From positions 1 to 64,000 of the forward strand of contig JAADJD010000052.1 of NCBI GenBank assembly GCA_013150955.1: a stretch of DNA of 64,000 bases, written 5' to 3'. Within the stretch, counting starts at the first letter, position 1. Each line of letters begins with the position of its first letter. The position numbers and the translations under genes are program-made. The stretch comes from Calditrichota bacterium (GTDB taxonomy: Bacteria > Calditrichota > Calditrichia > RBG-13-44-9 > J042). Under the pieces are notes generated by a model. The model was not told the DNA's origin and did no database searches. It was given only the letters and a program-made list of their open reading frames with translations. Of the stretch, positions 17,485 to 27,086 are shown piece by piece.

Positions 17485-19299
17485 ATGAAAGACACATATA
17501 TCGGGATTTTGTGGAAATTTTTTGCGATTCTGGGAGTGGCCACGCTGGTGGTGGTGGGGATGGTGACCTATCACTCGGTCAATGCCACCCGCGAAGAGAT
17601 CATGAAAGAAGGGGTGGATCACCTCAAACAGGTTGCTGGCTTGATCGCCCGTTCCATTTCCGCCGAAGACATTCAAAATGCCTTGCTGGCGGAGGACAAA
17701 AAAAACGATCATTACCTGAAAATTGAAACCCAGATTCGAAGCTTTCATCAATTTCTCAGCACCTCGGATCGGCGTTTTCCCACCGAGCACCTCTACATCC
17801 TGATACCCGAGTCCGATCGTGCTAAGTTATTTTTTTCTACCCGTACCCCGTTTCGGTTCATGGGCAATGCCCCACAGCTGTCGGAGATCGAAGAAGTTGT
17901 CCAGAAAAAGATCATCAAAATCGTACCGGCACATTATGAATCCAATCGCATGGTGTTGTCTTCGCTGGCGCCCATCATGAATTCGTTTGAGCAGGTTACC
18001 GGCATCGTTAAAGTGGATATGGCCAGCGAAACCATTCAGCGGTTGATGCCCGGTTTTATGGGACGTTTCCTGCTTTACCTGATTCCGGGATTGCTGTTTG
18101 CGTTCTTGTTGAGCTATGCGATGAGCCGGATGGTCACCGGGCCCATTCACAAATACATTAGCTTCATTCATTCCCTGCCGGAGGATCGGTTCGATAAGCG
18201 CATTGAATTGAAGACCGGCGATGAGCTGGAGCAGGTGGCCACCATGCTAAACATTTTGCTGGATCGGTTGCAGGAATTGAGCGAAAAAGAGGCCGAACAG
18301 GAAGAGTTACAGGAACAGATTACCCATTTAATGGAGACGGTTTCCCGTGCGGCCGAGGGGGATTTTACGGTAACGGCGGAGGTGACCGCCAGTGCCCTGG
18401 GGGCGTTGTCCGATTCGTTTAATCTGATGGTCAGCGATCTGTCCAAAATTATTCGGAGCGTGAAGGAGGCTTCGGATAAGATTGCCAAATCCACGCGGGA
18501 AATTTACCTGCATACGGAAGTGATGGCACAGGGAGCGGAGACGCAGGCGAAAGAGATCGAGACCACCTATCAGGCGGCGAAGGAGATGGCAGATTTAATC
18601 AAATATGCCAACGAACGCACCATGCAGGCAGCCGAAACTGCCCGGAAAGCGGCACAGGTCGCTGAAAGTGGCGAAAGTGTGGTGCGGCAGTCCATTAAAA
18701 GCATGCACCGCATTCGGGAGACGGTACAGGAGACTGCCCGGAAAGTGCGATTGCTGGGTGAGAGTTCCATGGAAATCGGGGAAATCATCGAGGTGATTAG
18801 CGATATTGCCAATCGCACCAATTTGCTGGCATTGAATGCGACCATTGAGGCGGCGCGGGCCGGAGAGGCCGGTCGAGGGTTTGCCGTGGTGGCCGACGAA
18901 GTCCGCATGCTGGCCGAACGTTCCAGCCAGGCTGCGAAGGACATTGCCGTGCTCATCGAAAGCATTCAGGTGGGTACCAGCGAAGTGGTGGAGGCCATGG
19001 AGCAGGGTACCTCGGAGGTGGAAGAGGGGACGCGGCTGGTGGACGAAACCGGCACCGCCCTGAAAAACATTCGCGAGATGGTGCAGGATTCGTCGCATCT
19101 CATTACCGAAATTTCCGGCGCCTTTCAACAGCAGACCAAGGCCAGTTTCGATATCGCCAATGCCATGGAGCGCATCGCCAATATTGCCAATAGCACGGCC
19201 GAGGGGGCCAGTAAATCCCGTGCGCTGGCAGCGGAAATGGAGAAATTGTCCCGTGAATTGAATAGTACCATTTCTAAGTTTAAATTATCCAGAAGTTAA
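17485..19299 (+). CDS. Methyl-accepting chemotaxis protein (PilJ-like)
   Basis: The predicted protein has 604 residues. One membrane segment lies at about 10-28 and a second at about 193-215, enclosing a periplasmic sensing region of some 160 residues. A HAMP domain follows at about 216-270, then a long cytoplasmic coiled coil. The conserved receptor tip [20 protein letters not shown] lies at about 445-465. The C-terminus ends KLSRS and has no CheR/CheB tethering pentapeptide. No cheR or cheB gene is nearby, so methylation enzymes would have to come from elsewhere. Confidence 0.93.
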   Translation: MKDTYIGILWKFFAILGVATLVVVGMVTYHSVNATREEIMKEGVDHLKQVAGLIARSISAEDIQNALLAEDKKNDHYLKIETQIRSFHQFLSTSDRRFPTEHLYILIPESDRAKLFFSTRTPFRFMGNAPQLSEIEEVVQKKIIKIVPAHYESNRMVLSSLAPIMNSFEQVTGIVKVDMASETIQRLMPGFMGRFLLYLIPGLLFAFLLSYAMSRMVTGPIHKYISFIHSLPEDRFDKRIELKTGDELEQVATMLNILLDRLQELSEKEAEQEELQEQITHLMETVSRAAEGDFTVTAEVTASALGALSDSFNLMVSDLSKIIRSVKEASDKIAKSTREIYLHTEVMAQGAETQAKEIETTYQAAKEMADLIKYANERTMQAAETARKAAQVAESGESVVRQSIKSMHRIRETVQETARKVRLLGESSMEIGEIIEVISDIANRTNLLALNATIEAARAGEAGRGFAVVADEVRMLAERSSQAAKDIAVLIESIQVGTSEVVEAMEQGTSEVEEGTRLVDETGTALKNIREMVQDSSHLITEISGAFQQQTKASFDIANAMERIANIANSTAEGASKSRALAAEMEKLSRELNSTISKFKLSRS

Positions 19300-19391
19300 C
19301 CAAAATTCCGGTTTCCACAAAACAGGTGGATCCCATCGGTCAGGAGATTTAGAAAAAAATTATCACAAGATATAAAAAACACAGGTTGACC

Positions 19392-22300
19392 ATGAGACAG
19401 GATATACCCGTCAGTTTTGAATCCTATTATTTCATGGAATTGTTGAACACGATTCAAAATCAGGGCAAGCAGATTTACGATGGCGAGGCGTATGATTATT
19501 TAATGAAATTTGTTCAATTTTTGACCCGCGAAGAGGACGCATTTCAGAATATTGAAAATCTGGCCAATTATCAGAAAACCAGCGATCTGGCCATCTTCTT
19601 TTCGGACATCCTGGAGCGCCTGCCCCACATGTCGCCCACCGAAGCGCTGGGGAAGCTGACCTCCCACGCTTCCGACTTTCTGGAAATTTTCAATATGCTG
19701 GTGGAAGACGAGGAGTGGAAGCGTTACCTGGAGACCCAGCTGGGGGTGCGCCGGGAGGCCGTTCCCACCGGGGAAACGGAAAAGAGCTTTGCGGAATTTC
19801 GAATGGAGATTATCCGGGAAATTTTCGATCGGCTGACCCGGAACCTACCTTCGGAGCAACGGGATGCCCTGTACGACTTCCTGATGCGCAGCCTGCAGGA
19901 TGCCGATTTTCTGGATCAGCTGCTGGAGGCTGAGATCGATGAACGGATGGGCAATTTTGTGGATTTAACTTTCTGGCTGGGCGATAACCAGCCGGTCATC
20001 GACTCCGGTGAAAACTATCTGGCTGCCCTGACGAAGAAAATTGAAGAGTGGATTCGTCTGGGACAGGCGATCCACACCGCAGATGCCGAGGCCATTCGTC
20101 GCATTGTCAGTGGGGAGGCGGTGGAACCCGCCCCATCTGGCGTAAATGGCGAAAAGACTTTTGAGGAATTGTTTGAAGAGGTACCGGGTGCGGCTCCCGA
20201 AGCCGAGGCGGTTGCCGGTGAACGTGAAGAAGTGACCGAGGAGTTGACCGAGCTGGCGGAAAAGGCCAGGGAACTGGAGGAGAAAAAGAAGCAGCCCGCC
20301 CAACCGACTGCGGATGAGATCCGTCGCCGGAAACTGTTGCGAGACTATGTGGTCAGCGAAGTAAAAGGTTACAAAGAGGAAATTGGTTCGCTCATCGATC
20401 AGCTTCTGGAAAAAGAACGGGATGAGAAATTCCTGAATTACCTCTTTGATAGCCTGAAATCCCTGAAAGATGTGGGCAAGATCCACAATTATCCGGGTAT
20501 TGAGCTGGTGGCGGATCGGCTGCTTCACGTATTCGAAGTGTCGGAAAAGATTCCCGCTTCGGTTAAGAAATGGGTGAACCAGCTGTTTGATGAATTACCG
20601 GCATACATCGATGCCCATCTGTCCGGTCAGGAGGCCGACTCCATGCAAAAAATCACCAAAATGCTGAAGAAACTGGAGTCGGCATTTAAGCTGGCGCCGG
20701 AAGCCCTGCCCGTTCGCGACGATACCACGCTGGGGGATGCGTTTCAGGAGATTCTGTCCCGTTACAGCCAGCGCCTTCTGGAATTGTTTGAGAAGTCCCC
20801 GTTGCGGGAATGGAAACGGGACGATTTGCGTCGGGTGAAAGCCATTTTTAACAATCTGGAATACTGGACAGGGGTGCTTAATTTACAGGATGCCCTGCGG
20901 GTCATTGGCCAGCTGAAGGAATTGCTGACCTCCAAAGTTCGGAAGCAACTGGAAGAACATCAGGTCGCTGTGGTCAAGGATTTTCTGGCCTTCTGGCAAA
21001 CGGATTTTATTTCCGCCGATGCCAGCGTGTGGCAGGATTGGGCCCGGCGGCTGGAGGCCATCACCAGCGATGTGGCCGCCATTTCTGTAGAGGGTGCCCG
21101 CGATGTTTTAAAGGATGTGTTGCACAAAAAGCTGCAACGCCTGAAGGACGAGCTCCTCCAACCAGAGACCCGACCGGAGACGTTCTTTCAGCAGCGCTTC
21201 CGCAGTTTTGTGGATCAGCTGCCCTGGGATGCCCGCATATTGGATCACCCGGCGTTGCAACGGCTCAGTGAGGCGCTTAAAAAAAGGTGGGACGCCCTGA
21301 CGCTGGAAACGGCATTGCCTGAGGAATCGAAAAGTACCTGCGGGGATTTTCTGGATGCCCTGGATCGGGTGCTGTCCGCGCCGGAGGCGGAGGAAGATGC
21401 CCACAGGGCATTACAGCATTTTCTGCAAACGGTAACGGCTGCAGCTGAAGTTACCCCGCCGCCCACAGAAACGGAAGCGACCGCGGAACAGGCTCCCACC
21501 ACCGAAATCACCGATGAGGAAATTGAACGGGTATTTCACGATGAAGCGGTAAAATACATTTCCGCCATTCGAGAGCTGTTGAATGAATTGAAAGCGGATC
21601 CCTCCCGCCGGGAGGATTGGCAAAAGCTGGGCGTTCAGGCCCATACCCTGCGCGGTTCGGCGCAGATGATCGGAAAAGAGGCGATTGCCGGGATGGTGCT
21701 GCCGCTGGAAGAAGTGGCCGAGGCCGTTGAGCAGCAGTCCTGGACACCCGAAGCGGGGATGATTGCTGATCTGGAAGAATTGCTGCAATTGATTGAAAAA
21801 CACATTCAGGGAGAGCCGGTCGAGGCAGCGGCGATATCGGAGCGCATACGGGATCGGATTCGGAAAGCCGCGGAAGAGGCCGCGGTGGAATCGGCCGCCG
21901 GGGAAACTCCGGAACCGGCTGCCGAAGCAGCGGAAGCGCCGACAACGGCGGCTGAAGAACCGATGGAGGAAGCCGCCGCAGAAGAGGCCACCGAAGCTCC
22001 CGTTCAGGAAGATTCGGTAGAAGAAGAAACCGAGGCGTTTATTTACCTGAAAGAAAAAGATCCGGAGCTGGTGGCCATTTTTAAAGACGAGGTCAAGGAC
22101 AACATTGATCTGGTTGAGGCCACGCTGACCAATCTGGAAAAATTTACTTACGACAAGAAGGCCTTTCAGGACATCGAGCAGGCGGTGCACGAAATTCGGA
22201 CGGCGGCCAAGATGCTGGGATTGAGCGAGATCGGGGATCTGGCAGAATATCTGGAAAAGGTGGTGGAAAAGGTCATTCGCCAGGAGATTGAGGAGTGGAA

Positions 22301-24902
22301 AGACGTGATCCCGTCGCTCCGGCGGGGCATTCAGATTATTCAGGAAATGACCGCTGAAGGTCGCGTCCAGCGTGAACGGTACGAGAGTCTGGCCAACGAT
22401 TTACAGCAAATCATCGAACTGGAACGTTTGCCGGCAGCGTCAGAACGGCTGGCACCGCAACCATCGGAACCGGCCGCGCCGACCACCGAAGCCCGCGTGT
22501 CCCGAAATCTCATCGACCTCTTTTATCAGGAAACCAAGGAGCGACTGGAAGACATTAACTACCTGCTATTGAAACTGGAACAAAAGCCGGGCGATGAAGA
22601 CCTGCTGCATCAGCTAATGCGGAACCTGCACACCCTGAAAGGTTCGGCGGCCATGGTGAATGCACAGGAAATGGAGCACCTGGCCCACCTGACCGAAGAG
22701 GTGCTGGAAAAACAATCCCGGATCGATCCCCGCCTGTCCCAGGAGATTTTTGATATTTTGTTTGAAATTCACGACGAATTTAACTTCATCGTGGAAGAGC
22801 TGAAGCACACCGGCACCGAAAAATCGCGCAAGTATGCGGAACTGGTGCAGCGTTTGCGGGATCTGGCCCAGATGATCGATCTGGGGGCGGTGTCTGAAGA
22901 ACCAGCACCGGAAAAGGCCCCGGAAGCACCGGCAGAGGCTCCACCAGAAACGGCCGAGGAATTCGTCACCACGGTGAAGCCGGAAGAGGAGGCCCCTCCC
23001 CGGGAAGCCGAATCGTTCATTCGGATGAACATGCAGCAGATGGATCGGCTGTTGAATGCCGCTGCGGAATTGCTGGTGGGGCATACCCAGTTTCGCAATC
23101 AGCTGGAGCAGTTCAAGGGTTTCAGTCCCCAGATCGATGCCAGCTTGAAAATGTTTCAGGAAACGGAAGCCCATTTAAACACCGTGCTGAAAGAGCAGGC
23201 GCGCATCTCCAAAAATCTTCTGGCGCAGAAGGATCTGGAACCAGGCATCAAAGAAGCGCTGGAGAAGCACCTGAGAAATCTGCAGAAAATCGGGGACAAT
23301 CTAAAGGAATTGCACGGTCAGGTGCAGACGTTCATGTATACCTTCCGGGATTTTGCCAAGACTTCCGATGAGAATCTGCAAAAGCTGAATAAAATCTCCA
23401 ATGCCCTGCTGGACGATATCATGGAGGCCCGGCTGGTGCCCATTCAGCTGCTGTTTCAGCGTTTTCAGCGGCCCATCCGTGATCTGGCCCGGAAGGCCAA
23501 CAAAAAGATTCGCCTGAGCATTCTGGGAGAACAGACCGAGCTGGATCGCACGCTGATCGATCACCTGTATGAACCGGTGTTGCACGTGATTCGCAATGCC
23601 ATTGATCATGGCATCGAGCCGGCAGAGGAGCGCCGGAGACTGGGCAAGCCGGAAGAAGGGCTGATCGAAATCAAAGCCCAGCGTGCCCGCAACCAGGTGT
23701 TGATTGAAATTCGGGACGATGGCCGGGGCATTGACCTGGAGAAGGTGAAGGAGAAGGTGCTGGAAAAGGGTCTGGCCAAACCGGAAGACCTGGAACAGAT
23801 GAGCGAGGCGGATCTGTATTCGTTTCTTTTTTACCCCGGATTTTCCACCACGGACAAAACCACCCTGGTATCCGGTCGCGGCGTGGGATTGGATGCGGTG
23901 AAGGCGCAGATCGAAAAAATCAAAGGTGACCTGCGCATTATTTCGGAAAAAGATAAGGGAACCACCTTTATTTTTCGGGTACCCATTTCGCTGTCCCTGA
24001 TCCAGTCCATGATGGTGGAAGTGAACAAGCATGTGTATTCCATCCCGCTGTTGCAGGTGGAAGAGACCACCCACGCCAGGGGCAGTGACCTGTTGAAGAC
24101 CGATGAGGGTTACCGGTTTCGGCATAAAGGACAGGAAATACCGGCATTTTATTTAGGAACCTTGTTGCAAATGCCGGATCAGGAACCGGAGGCTATTGCC
24201 GCCAACCGGGAGTATCCCATCATTATCGTGCAGGATGAGGGGCGTCGGGTGGCTCTGGTGGTGGACAGGATCATTCGCCGGGAGGAGATTCTGATCAAGT
24301 CGCTGGGGCCGGGGCTTCGTCGGTTGAAGTATATTGCCGGCGGTTCCATCCGCGAGGATGGCCACGTGGTGCTGGTGGTGGATGTGGCGCAGATTATTCA
24401 GGATACCAGCCGATTAACGACCCGTCCGCTGGGGCGCCAGGACGAAACCGCGGTTTCGCCGTCCCGACCGCGACGATCCACCCGACCGACCCGTGCCCGG
24501 AAAACCCGAAAGGTGGTGGTGGAAGGCCGCGATCCGGTCATCCTGATTGTGGACGATTCCATTAGCATCCGCAAGTACGTCTCCGGCATCTTTGCCGAAA
24601 ATCAATTCCAGACCCTGGCTGCAAAAAATGGTCTGGAGGCCATGGAACTTCTGAAAAATCAATCGGTGGATCTCATCATTACCGATCTGGAAATGCCGCA
24701 GATGTCCGGCTACGAATTTATCAAAGCCATTCGCGAAAACCCGGAAGTGAGCGATTTACCCATCATTGTCCTGACCGGTCGCACCGGCAAAAAATTTGAA
24801 GAACTGAGCATGGATCTGGGGGCCGATGCGTACGTCAACAAACCGTTCAAAGATTCCGAATTATTGCAACTGGTAAACAAATTTATTGTGCGGAAAAAAT
24901 AG
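19392..24902 (+). CDS. Giant CheA/ChpA-like hybrid histidine kinase
   Basis: The predicted protein has 1836 residues. About 700 residues at the N-terminus are helical with no domain I recognise. Three Hpt-like segments follow: HTLRGS with His near 751, HEIRTA near 933, and HTLKGS near 1080. They are separated by Glu/Ala/Pro linkers. Then come the dimerisation region, the HATPase domain (N box HVIRNAIDHG near 1398, DDGRGI near 1442, GRGVGLDAV near 1495), a CheW-like domain (about 1540-1660) and a receiver domain with Asp near 1764 (IITDLEMP). The architecture and operon order match ChpA/PilL of type IV pilus systems. The ATG at 19392 is preferred over the TTG at 19386. Confidence 0.92.
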   Translation: MRQDIPVSFESYYFMELLNTIQNQGKQIYDGEAYDYLMKFVQFLTREEDAFQNIENLANYQKTSDLAIFFSDILERLPHMSPTEALGKLTSHASDFLEIFNMLVEDEEWKRYLETQLGVRREAVPTGETEKSFAEFRMEIIREIFDRLTRNLPSEQRDALYDFLMRSLQDADFLDQLLEAEIDERMGNFVDLTFWLGDNQPVIDSGENYLAALTKKIEEWIRLGQAIHTADAEAIRRIVSGEAVEPAPSGVNGEKTFEELFEEVPGAAPEAEAVAGEREEVTEELTELAEKARELEEKKKQPAQPTADEIRRRKLLRDYVVSEVKGYKEEIGSLIDQLLEKERDEKFLNYLFDSLKSLKDVGKIHNYPGIELVADRLLHVFEVSEKIPASVKKWVNQLFDELPAYIDAHLSGQEADSMQKITKMLKKLESAFKLAPEALPVRDDTTLGDAFQEILSRYSQRLLELFEKSPLREWKRDDLRRVKAIFNNLEYWTGVLNLQDALRVIGQLKELLTSKVRKQLEEHQVAVVKDFLAFWQTDFISADASVWQDWARRLEAITSDVAAISVEGARDVLKDVLHKKLQRLKDELLQPETRPETFFQQRFRSFVDQLPWDARILDHPALQRLSEALKKRWDALTLETALPEESKSTCGDFLDALDRVLSAPEAEEDAHRALQHFLQTVTAAAEVTPPPTETEATAEQAPTTEITDEEIERVFHDEAVKYISAIRELLNELKADPSRREDWQKLGVQAHTLRGSAQMIGKEAIAGMVLPLEEVAEAVEQQSWTPEAGMIADLEELLQLIEKHIQGEPVEAAAISERIRDRIRKAAEEAAVESAAGETPEPAAEAAEAPTTAAEEPMEEAAAEEATEAPVQEDSVEEETEAFIYLKEKDPELVAIFKDEVKDNIDLVEATLTNLEKFTYDKKAFQDIEQAVHEIRTAAKMLGLSEIGDLAEYLEKVVEKVIRQEIEEWKDVIPSLRRGIQIIQEMTAEGRVQRERYESLANDLQQIIELERLPAASERLAPQPSEPAAPTTEARVSRNLIDLFYQETKERLEDINYLLLKLEQKPGDEDLLHQLMRNLHTLKGSAAMVNAQEMEHLAHLTEEVLEKQSRIDPRLSQEIFDILFEIHDEFNFIVEELKHTGTEKSRKYAELVQRLRDLAQMIDLGAVSEEPAPEKAPEAPAEAPPETAEEFVTTVKPEEEAPPREAESFIRMNMQQMDRLLNAAAELLVGHTQFRNQLEQFKGFSPQIDASLKMFQETEAHLNTVLKEQARISKNLLAQKDLEPGIKEALEKHLRNLQKIGDNLKELHGQVQTFMYTFRDFAKTSDENLQKLNKISNALLDDIMEARLVPIQLLFQRFQRPIRDLARKANKKIRLSILGEQTELDRTLIDHLYEPVLHVIRNAIDHGIEPAEERRRLGKPEEGLIEIKAQRARNQVLIEIRDDGRGIDLEKVKEKVLEKGLAKPEDLEQMSEADLYSFLFYPGFSTTDKTTLVSGRGVGLDAVKAQIEKIKGDLRIISEKDKGTTFIFRVPISLSLIQSMMVEVNKHVYSIPLLQVEETTHARGSDLLKTDEGYRFRHKGQEIPAFYLGTLLQMPDQEPEAIAANREYPIIIVQDEGRRVALVVDRIIRREEILIKSLGPGLRRLKYIAGGSIREDGHVVLVVDVAQIIQDTSRLTTRPLGRQDETAVSPSRPRRSTRPTRARKTRKVVVEGRDPVILIVDDSISIRKYVSGIFAENQFQTLAAKNGLEAMELLKNQSVDLIITDLEMPQMSGYEFIKAIRENPEVSDLPIIVLTGRTGKKFEELSMDLGADAYVNKPFKDSELLQLVNKFIVRKK

Positions 24903-24949
24903 GAAGTTTTTCGTATATTCTAAGCCAGGGTTGATGAAAAGGGATTTGC

Positions 24950-26452
24950 ATGGCGAATGCAAGCATGTCGCGATATTTGATAGGCTTTTTGCTGGCGGCG
25001 CTGTGTTCGGTGGGGGCACAAAACCGCAGCTACTTCTCAGGGACGATATCTCAGGATACGCGCTGGTCAGGGGAGATTTATGTGGATGGGGACGTGATTG
25101 TGGCCCGTGGGGTGACGCTGACGATCGATTCGGGCAGCCGCATCATCTTTAAAGCCCGCACAGACCGCATGCGCTCCGGGGAGGATCCCGAACTTGCCGA
25201 AATTATCGTTTACGGTAAACTGATTGCCCGTGGCCGGGAACGGGGTGGGCGGATTATTTTCACTTCCGAATCCAGCAATCCCCAGATGAAAGACTGGTAC
25301 GGCATCGTCTTTAAAAATTTGCGCGAACCGTCCATTCTGGAATACTGCCTGGTGGAATATGGCTATAAGGGCATTACCTGCTACGGCAGTTCTCCCCGGA
25401 TTGATAACTGCGAAGTGCGATTCAATTATTACATTGGGATTAGTGTAGAAGTGCGGGCCAAACCGATTATCCGGAACACACTGGTATTGGGAAATGGCTT
25501 TGCGGGTATCAATTGCGAACTGGCAGCCGCACCCCTGATCGAACGCAGCGTGATCAATCAGAATACCAATGGGATCATTATCTTTGATCGTTCCCAGCCC
25601 GATCTGGGCGTGTATCCGGAAGAAGAGGGGAAATCCATCGGCGAAAATCGAATCTTTAATAATTTTGAATACGACGTCTACAATCATTCTTCCAACGACA
25701 TTTATGCCCAGAATAATATCTGGAACACGGAGAATCCGGAAGAGCTGGATGAGCATATTTACGATCGTTCGGATCATCCGGCGTATGGTGAGGTAATCTA
25801 CACGCCGATTTATGGTACGCGGGTGCGGTTTGCCCGTCGCCGGCCGGCGGCACCGCCACTGCCCAGTCCGTTGTTAGAATCGCAACCCGTGGGAACGGAT
25901 ACCCTGCTGGCCCGAACCGAAGCCACCACCGGGGAAACGGGCACCGTTGAGGAATCCCCGCCGCCAGAATCTCGAACGCCTGCGGAAACGGAAAATCAAC
26001 CGGCCGAAACGGCGGAAACGACACCCACCGCGGCCACTCCGGCAGAAACGCTGAACATTGCCCGTGCCGAGACGCCGCCGGAGGAAAACCCGGAATCGCC
26101 AGCAACGGAACCGGAAGCCGAAACCGAAACACCCCCTCCTGCGCCTGCGATTGTTGAACCGGTGCTGGAAGCGTTGCTGGATGGGGGCAAGCGAGAATAC
26201 ATTCGGCGGGTGAAGCCCGAATTCCCGGAAATTTATAAACGCACCCGTCGGGAAGGACTGGTCATCATGGAAGTCATTGTAGCACGGGATGGCAGCGTGG
26301 AGTCCTATCGGATCCTGCGCAGCGATGGAGAAGCTTTTAGCGAGGCCGTGAAGGAGGCCATCCGGCAATTCCGGTATAAACCGGGAACCATCAACGGAAA
26401 GCCGGTGCGGTTCCGGGTCATCGAACGATTCCGATTTAAATTGCTAAGATGA
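24950..26452 (+). CDS. Secreted right-handed beta-helix protein with C-terminal TonB domain
   Basis: The predicted protein has 500 residues. A signal peptide (1-23, FLLAALCSVGA) precedes parallel beta-helix repeats at about 60-260 (for example ILEYCLVEYGYKGITCYG and PIIRNTLVLGNGFAGINC). A Pro/Glu/Thr linker covers about 300-400. The end (about 405-500) is a TonB C-terminal domain, with VKPEFPEIYKRTRREG and a predicted FRYKPGTINGKPV. TonB domains normally sit on an inner-membrane anchor, and none is seen here, so the arrangement is unusual. It starts 47 bp after the CheA gene and may share its transcript. Confidence 0.8.
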   Translation: MANASMSRYLIGFLLAALCSVGAQNRSYFSGTISQDTRWSGEIYVDGDVIVARGVTLTIDSGSRIIFKARTDRMRSGEDPELAEIIVYGKLIARGRERGGRIIFTSESSNPQMKDWYGIVFKNLREPSILEYCLVEYGYKGITCYGSSPRIDNCEVRFNYYIGISVEVRAKPIIRNTLVLGNGFAGINCELAAAPLIERSVINQNTNGIIIFDRSQPDLGVYPEEEGKSIGENRIFNNFEYDVYNHSSNDIYAQNNIWNTENPEELDEHIYDRSDHPAYGEVIYTPIYGTRVRFARRRPAAPPLPSPLLESQPVGTDTLLARTEATTGETGTVEESPPPESRTPAETENQPAETAETTPTAATPAETLNIARAETPPEENPESPATEPEAETETPPPAPAIVEPVLEALLDGGKREYIRRVKPEFPEIYKRTRREGLVIMEVIVARDGSVESYRILRSDGEAFSEAVKEAIRQFRYKPGTINGKPVRFRVIERFRFKLLR

Positions 26453-26462
26453 CGAGAGACCC

Positions 26463-27086
26463 ATGAAAAAACGTGGATATTTAATCAGCATTGCGGGCAA
26501 CATCGGTGTTGGCAAAACAACGCTGACGGAAAAGCTTTCCCGAAAGCTGGGCTGGAAGGCCTACTACGAGAGCGTGATCGACAATCCTTATTTAAGCGAT
26601 TTTTACCAGGACATGCACCGCTGGAGCTTTAATCTGCAAATTTATTTTCTATCTCATCGGTTTCGTAGCCAGAAGGAGATTGTGGAATCGGGGGAGAATG
26701 CCATTCAGGATCGCACCATTTACGAGGATGTGGAAATTTTTGCCCGTTCCCTGTACGAGCAGGGGTACATGGACGAGCGGGATCATCAAACGTATCGCGA
26801 TTTGTTTTACAACATGGTGCCATATTTGCCGGAACCGGATCTGATCATCTATTTGCGCGCTTCGGTGGATACGTTAATGGAACGCATTCGGAAACGGGGG
26901 CGCGATTTTGAGCGCACCATTCACCGCGACTACATTGCCTATTTGAATCGGGCGTATGAGCGCTGGATGGAGGAAGCGCAGCAGAAATTTCGGGTAATGG
27001 TGGTGAATGCCGATCAGACGGATTTTGTGAATGGGGACGACGACCTTGAAGAGCTCATCAAACGGATTAGAGACATCCTCCCTTAA
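26463..27086 (+). CDS. Deoxynucleoside kinase
   Basis: The predicted protein has 207 residues and salvages deoxynucleosides by phosphorylation with ATP. The P-loop GNIGVGKTT is at 12-20, IQDRTIYEDVEIF carries the DR motif used in catalysis, and a lid-like RKRGRDFE is near residue 143. It belongs to the dGK/dAK/dCK type rather than to thymidine kinase type II. It starts 10 bp after the previous stop. A weak ribosome-binding site (GAGAG) precedes the ATG. Confidence 0.9.
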   Translation: MKKRGYLISIAGNIGVGKTTLTEKLSRKLGWKAYYESVIDNPYLSDFYQDMHRWSFNLQIYFLSHRFRSQKEIVESGENAIQDRTIYEDVEIFARSLYEQGYMDERDHQTYRDLFYNMVPYLPEPDLIIYLRASVDTLMERIRKRGRDFERTIHRDYIAYLNRAYERWMEEAQQKFRVMVVNADQTDFVNGDDDLEELIKRIRDILP

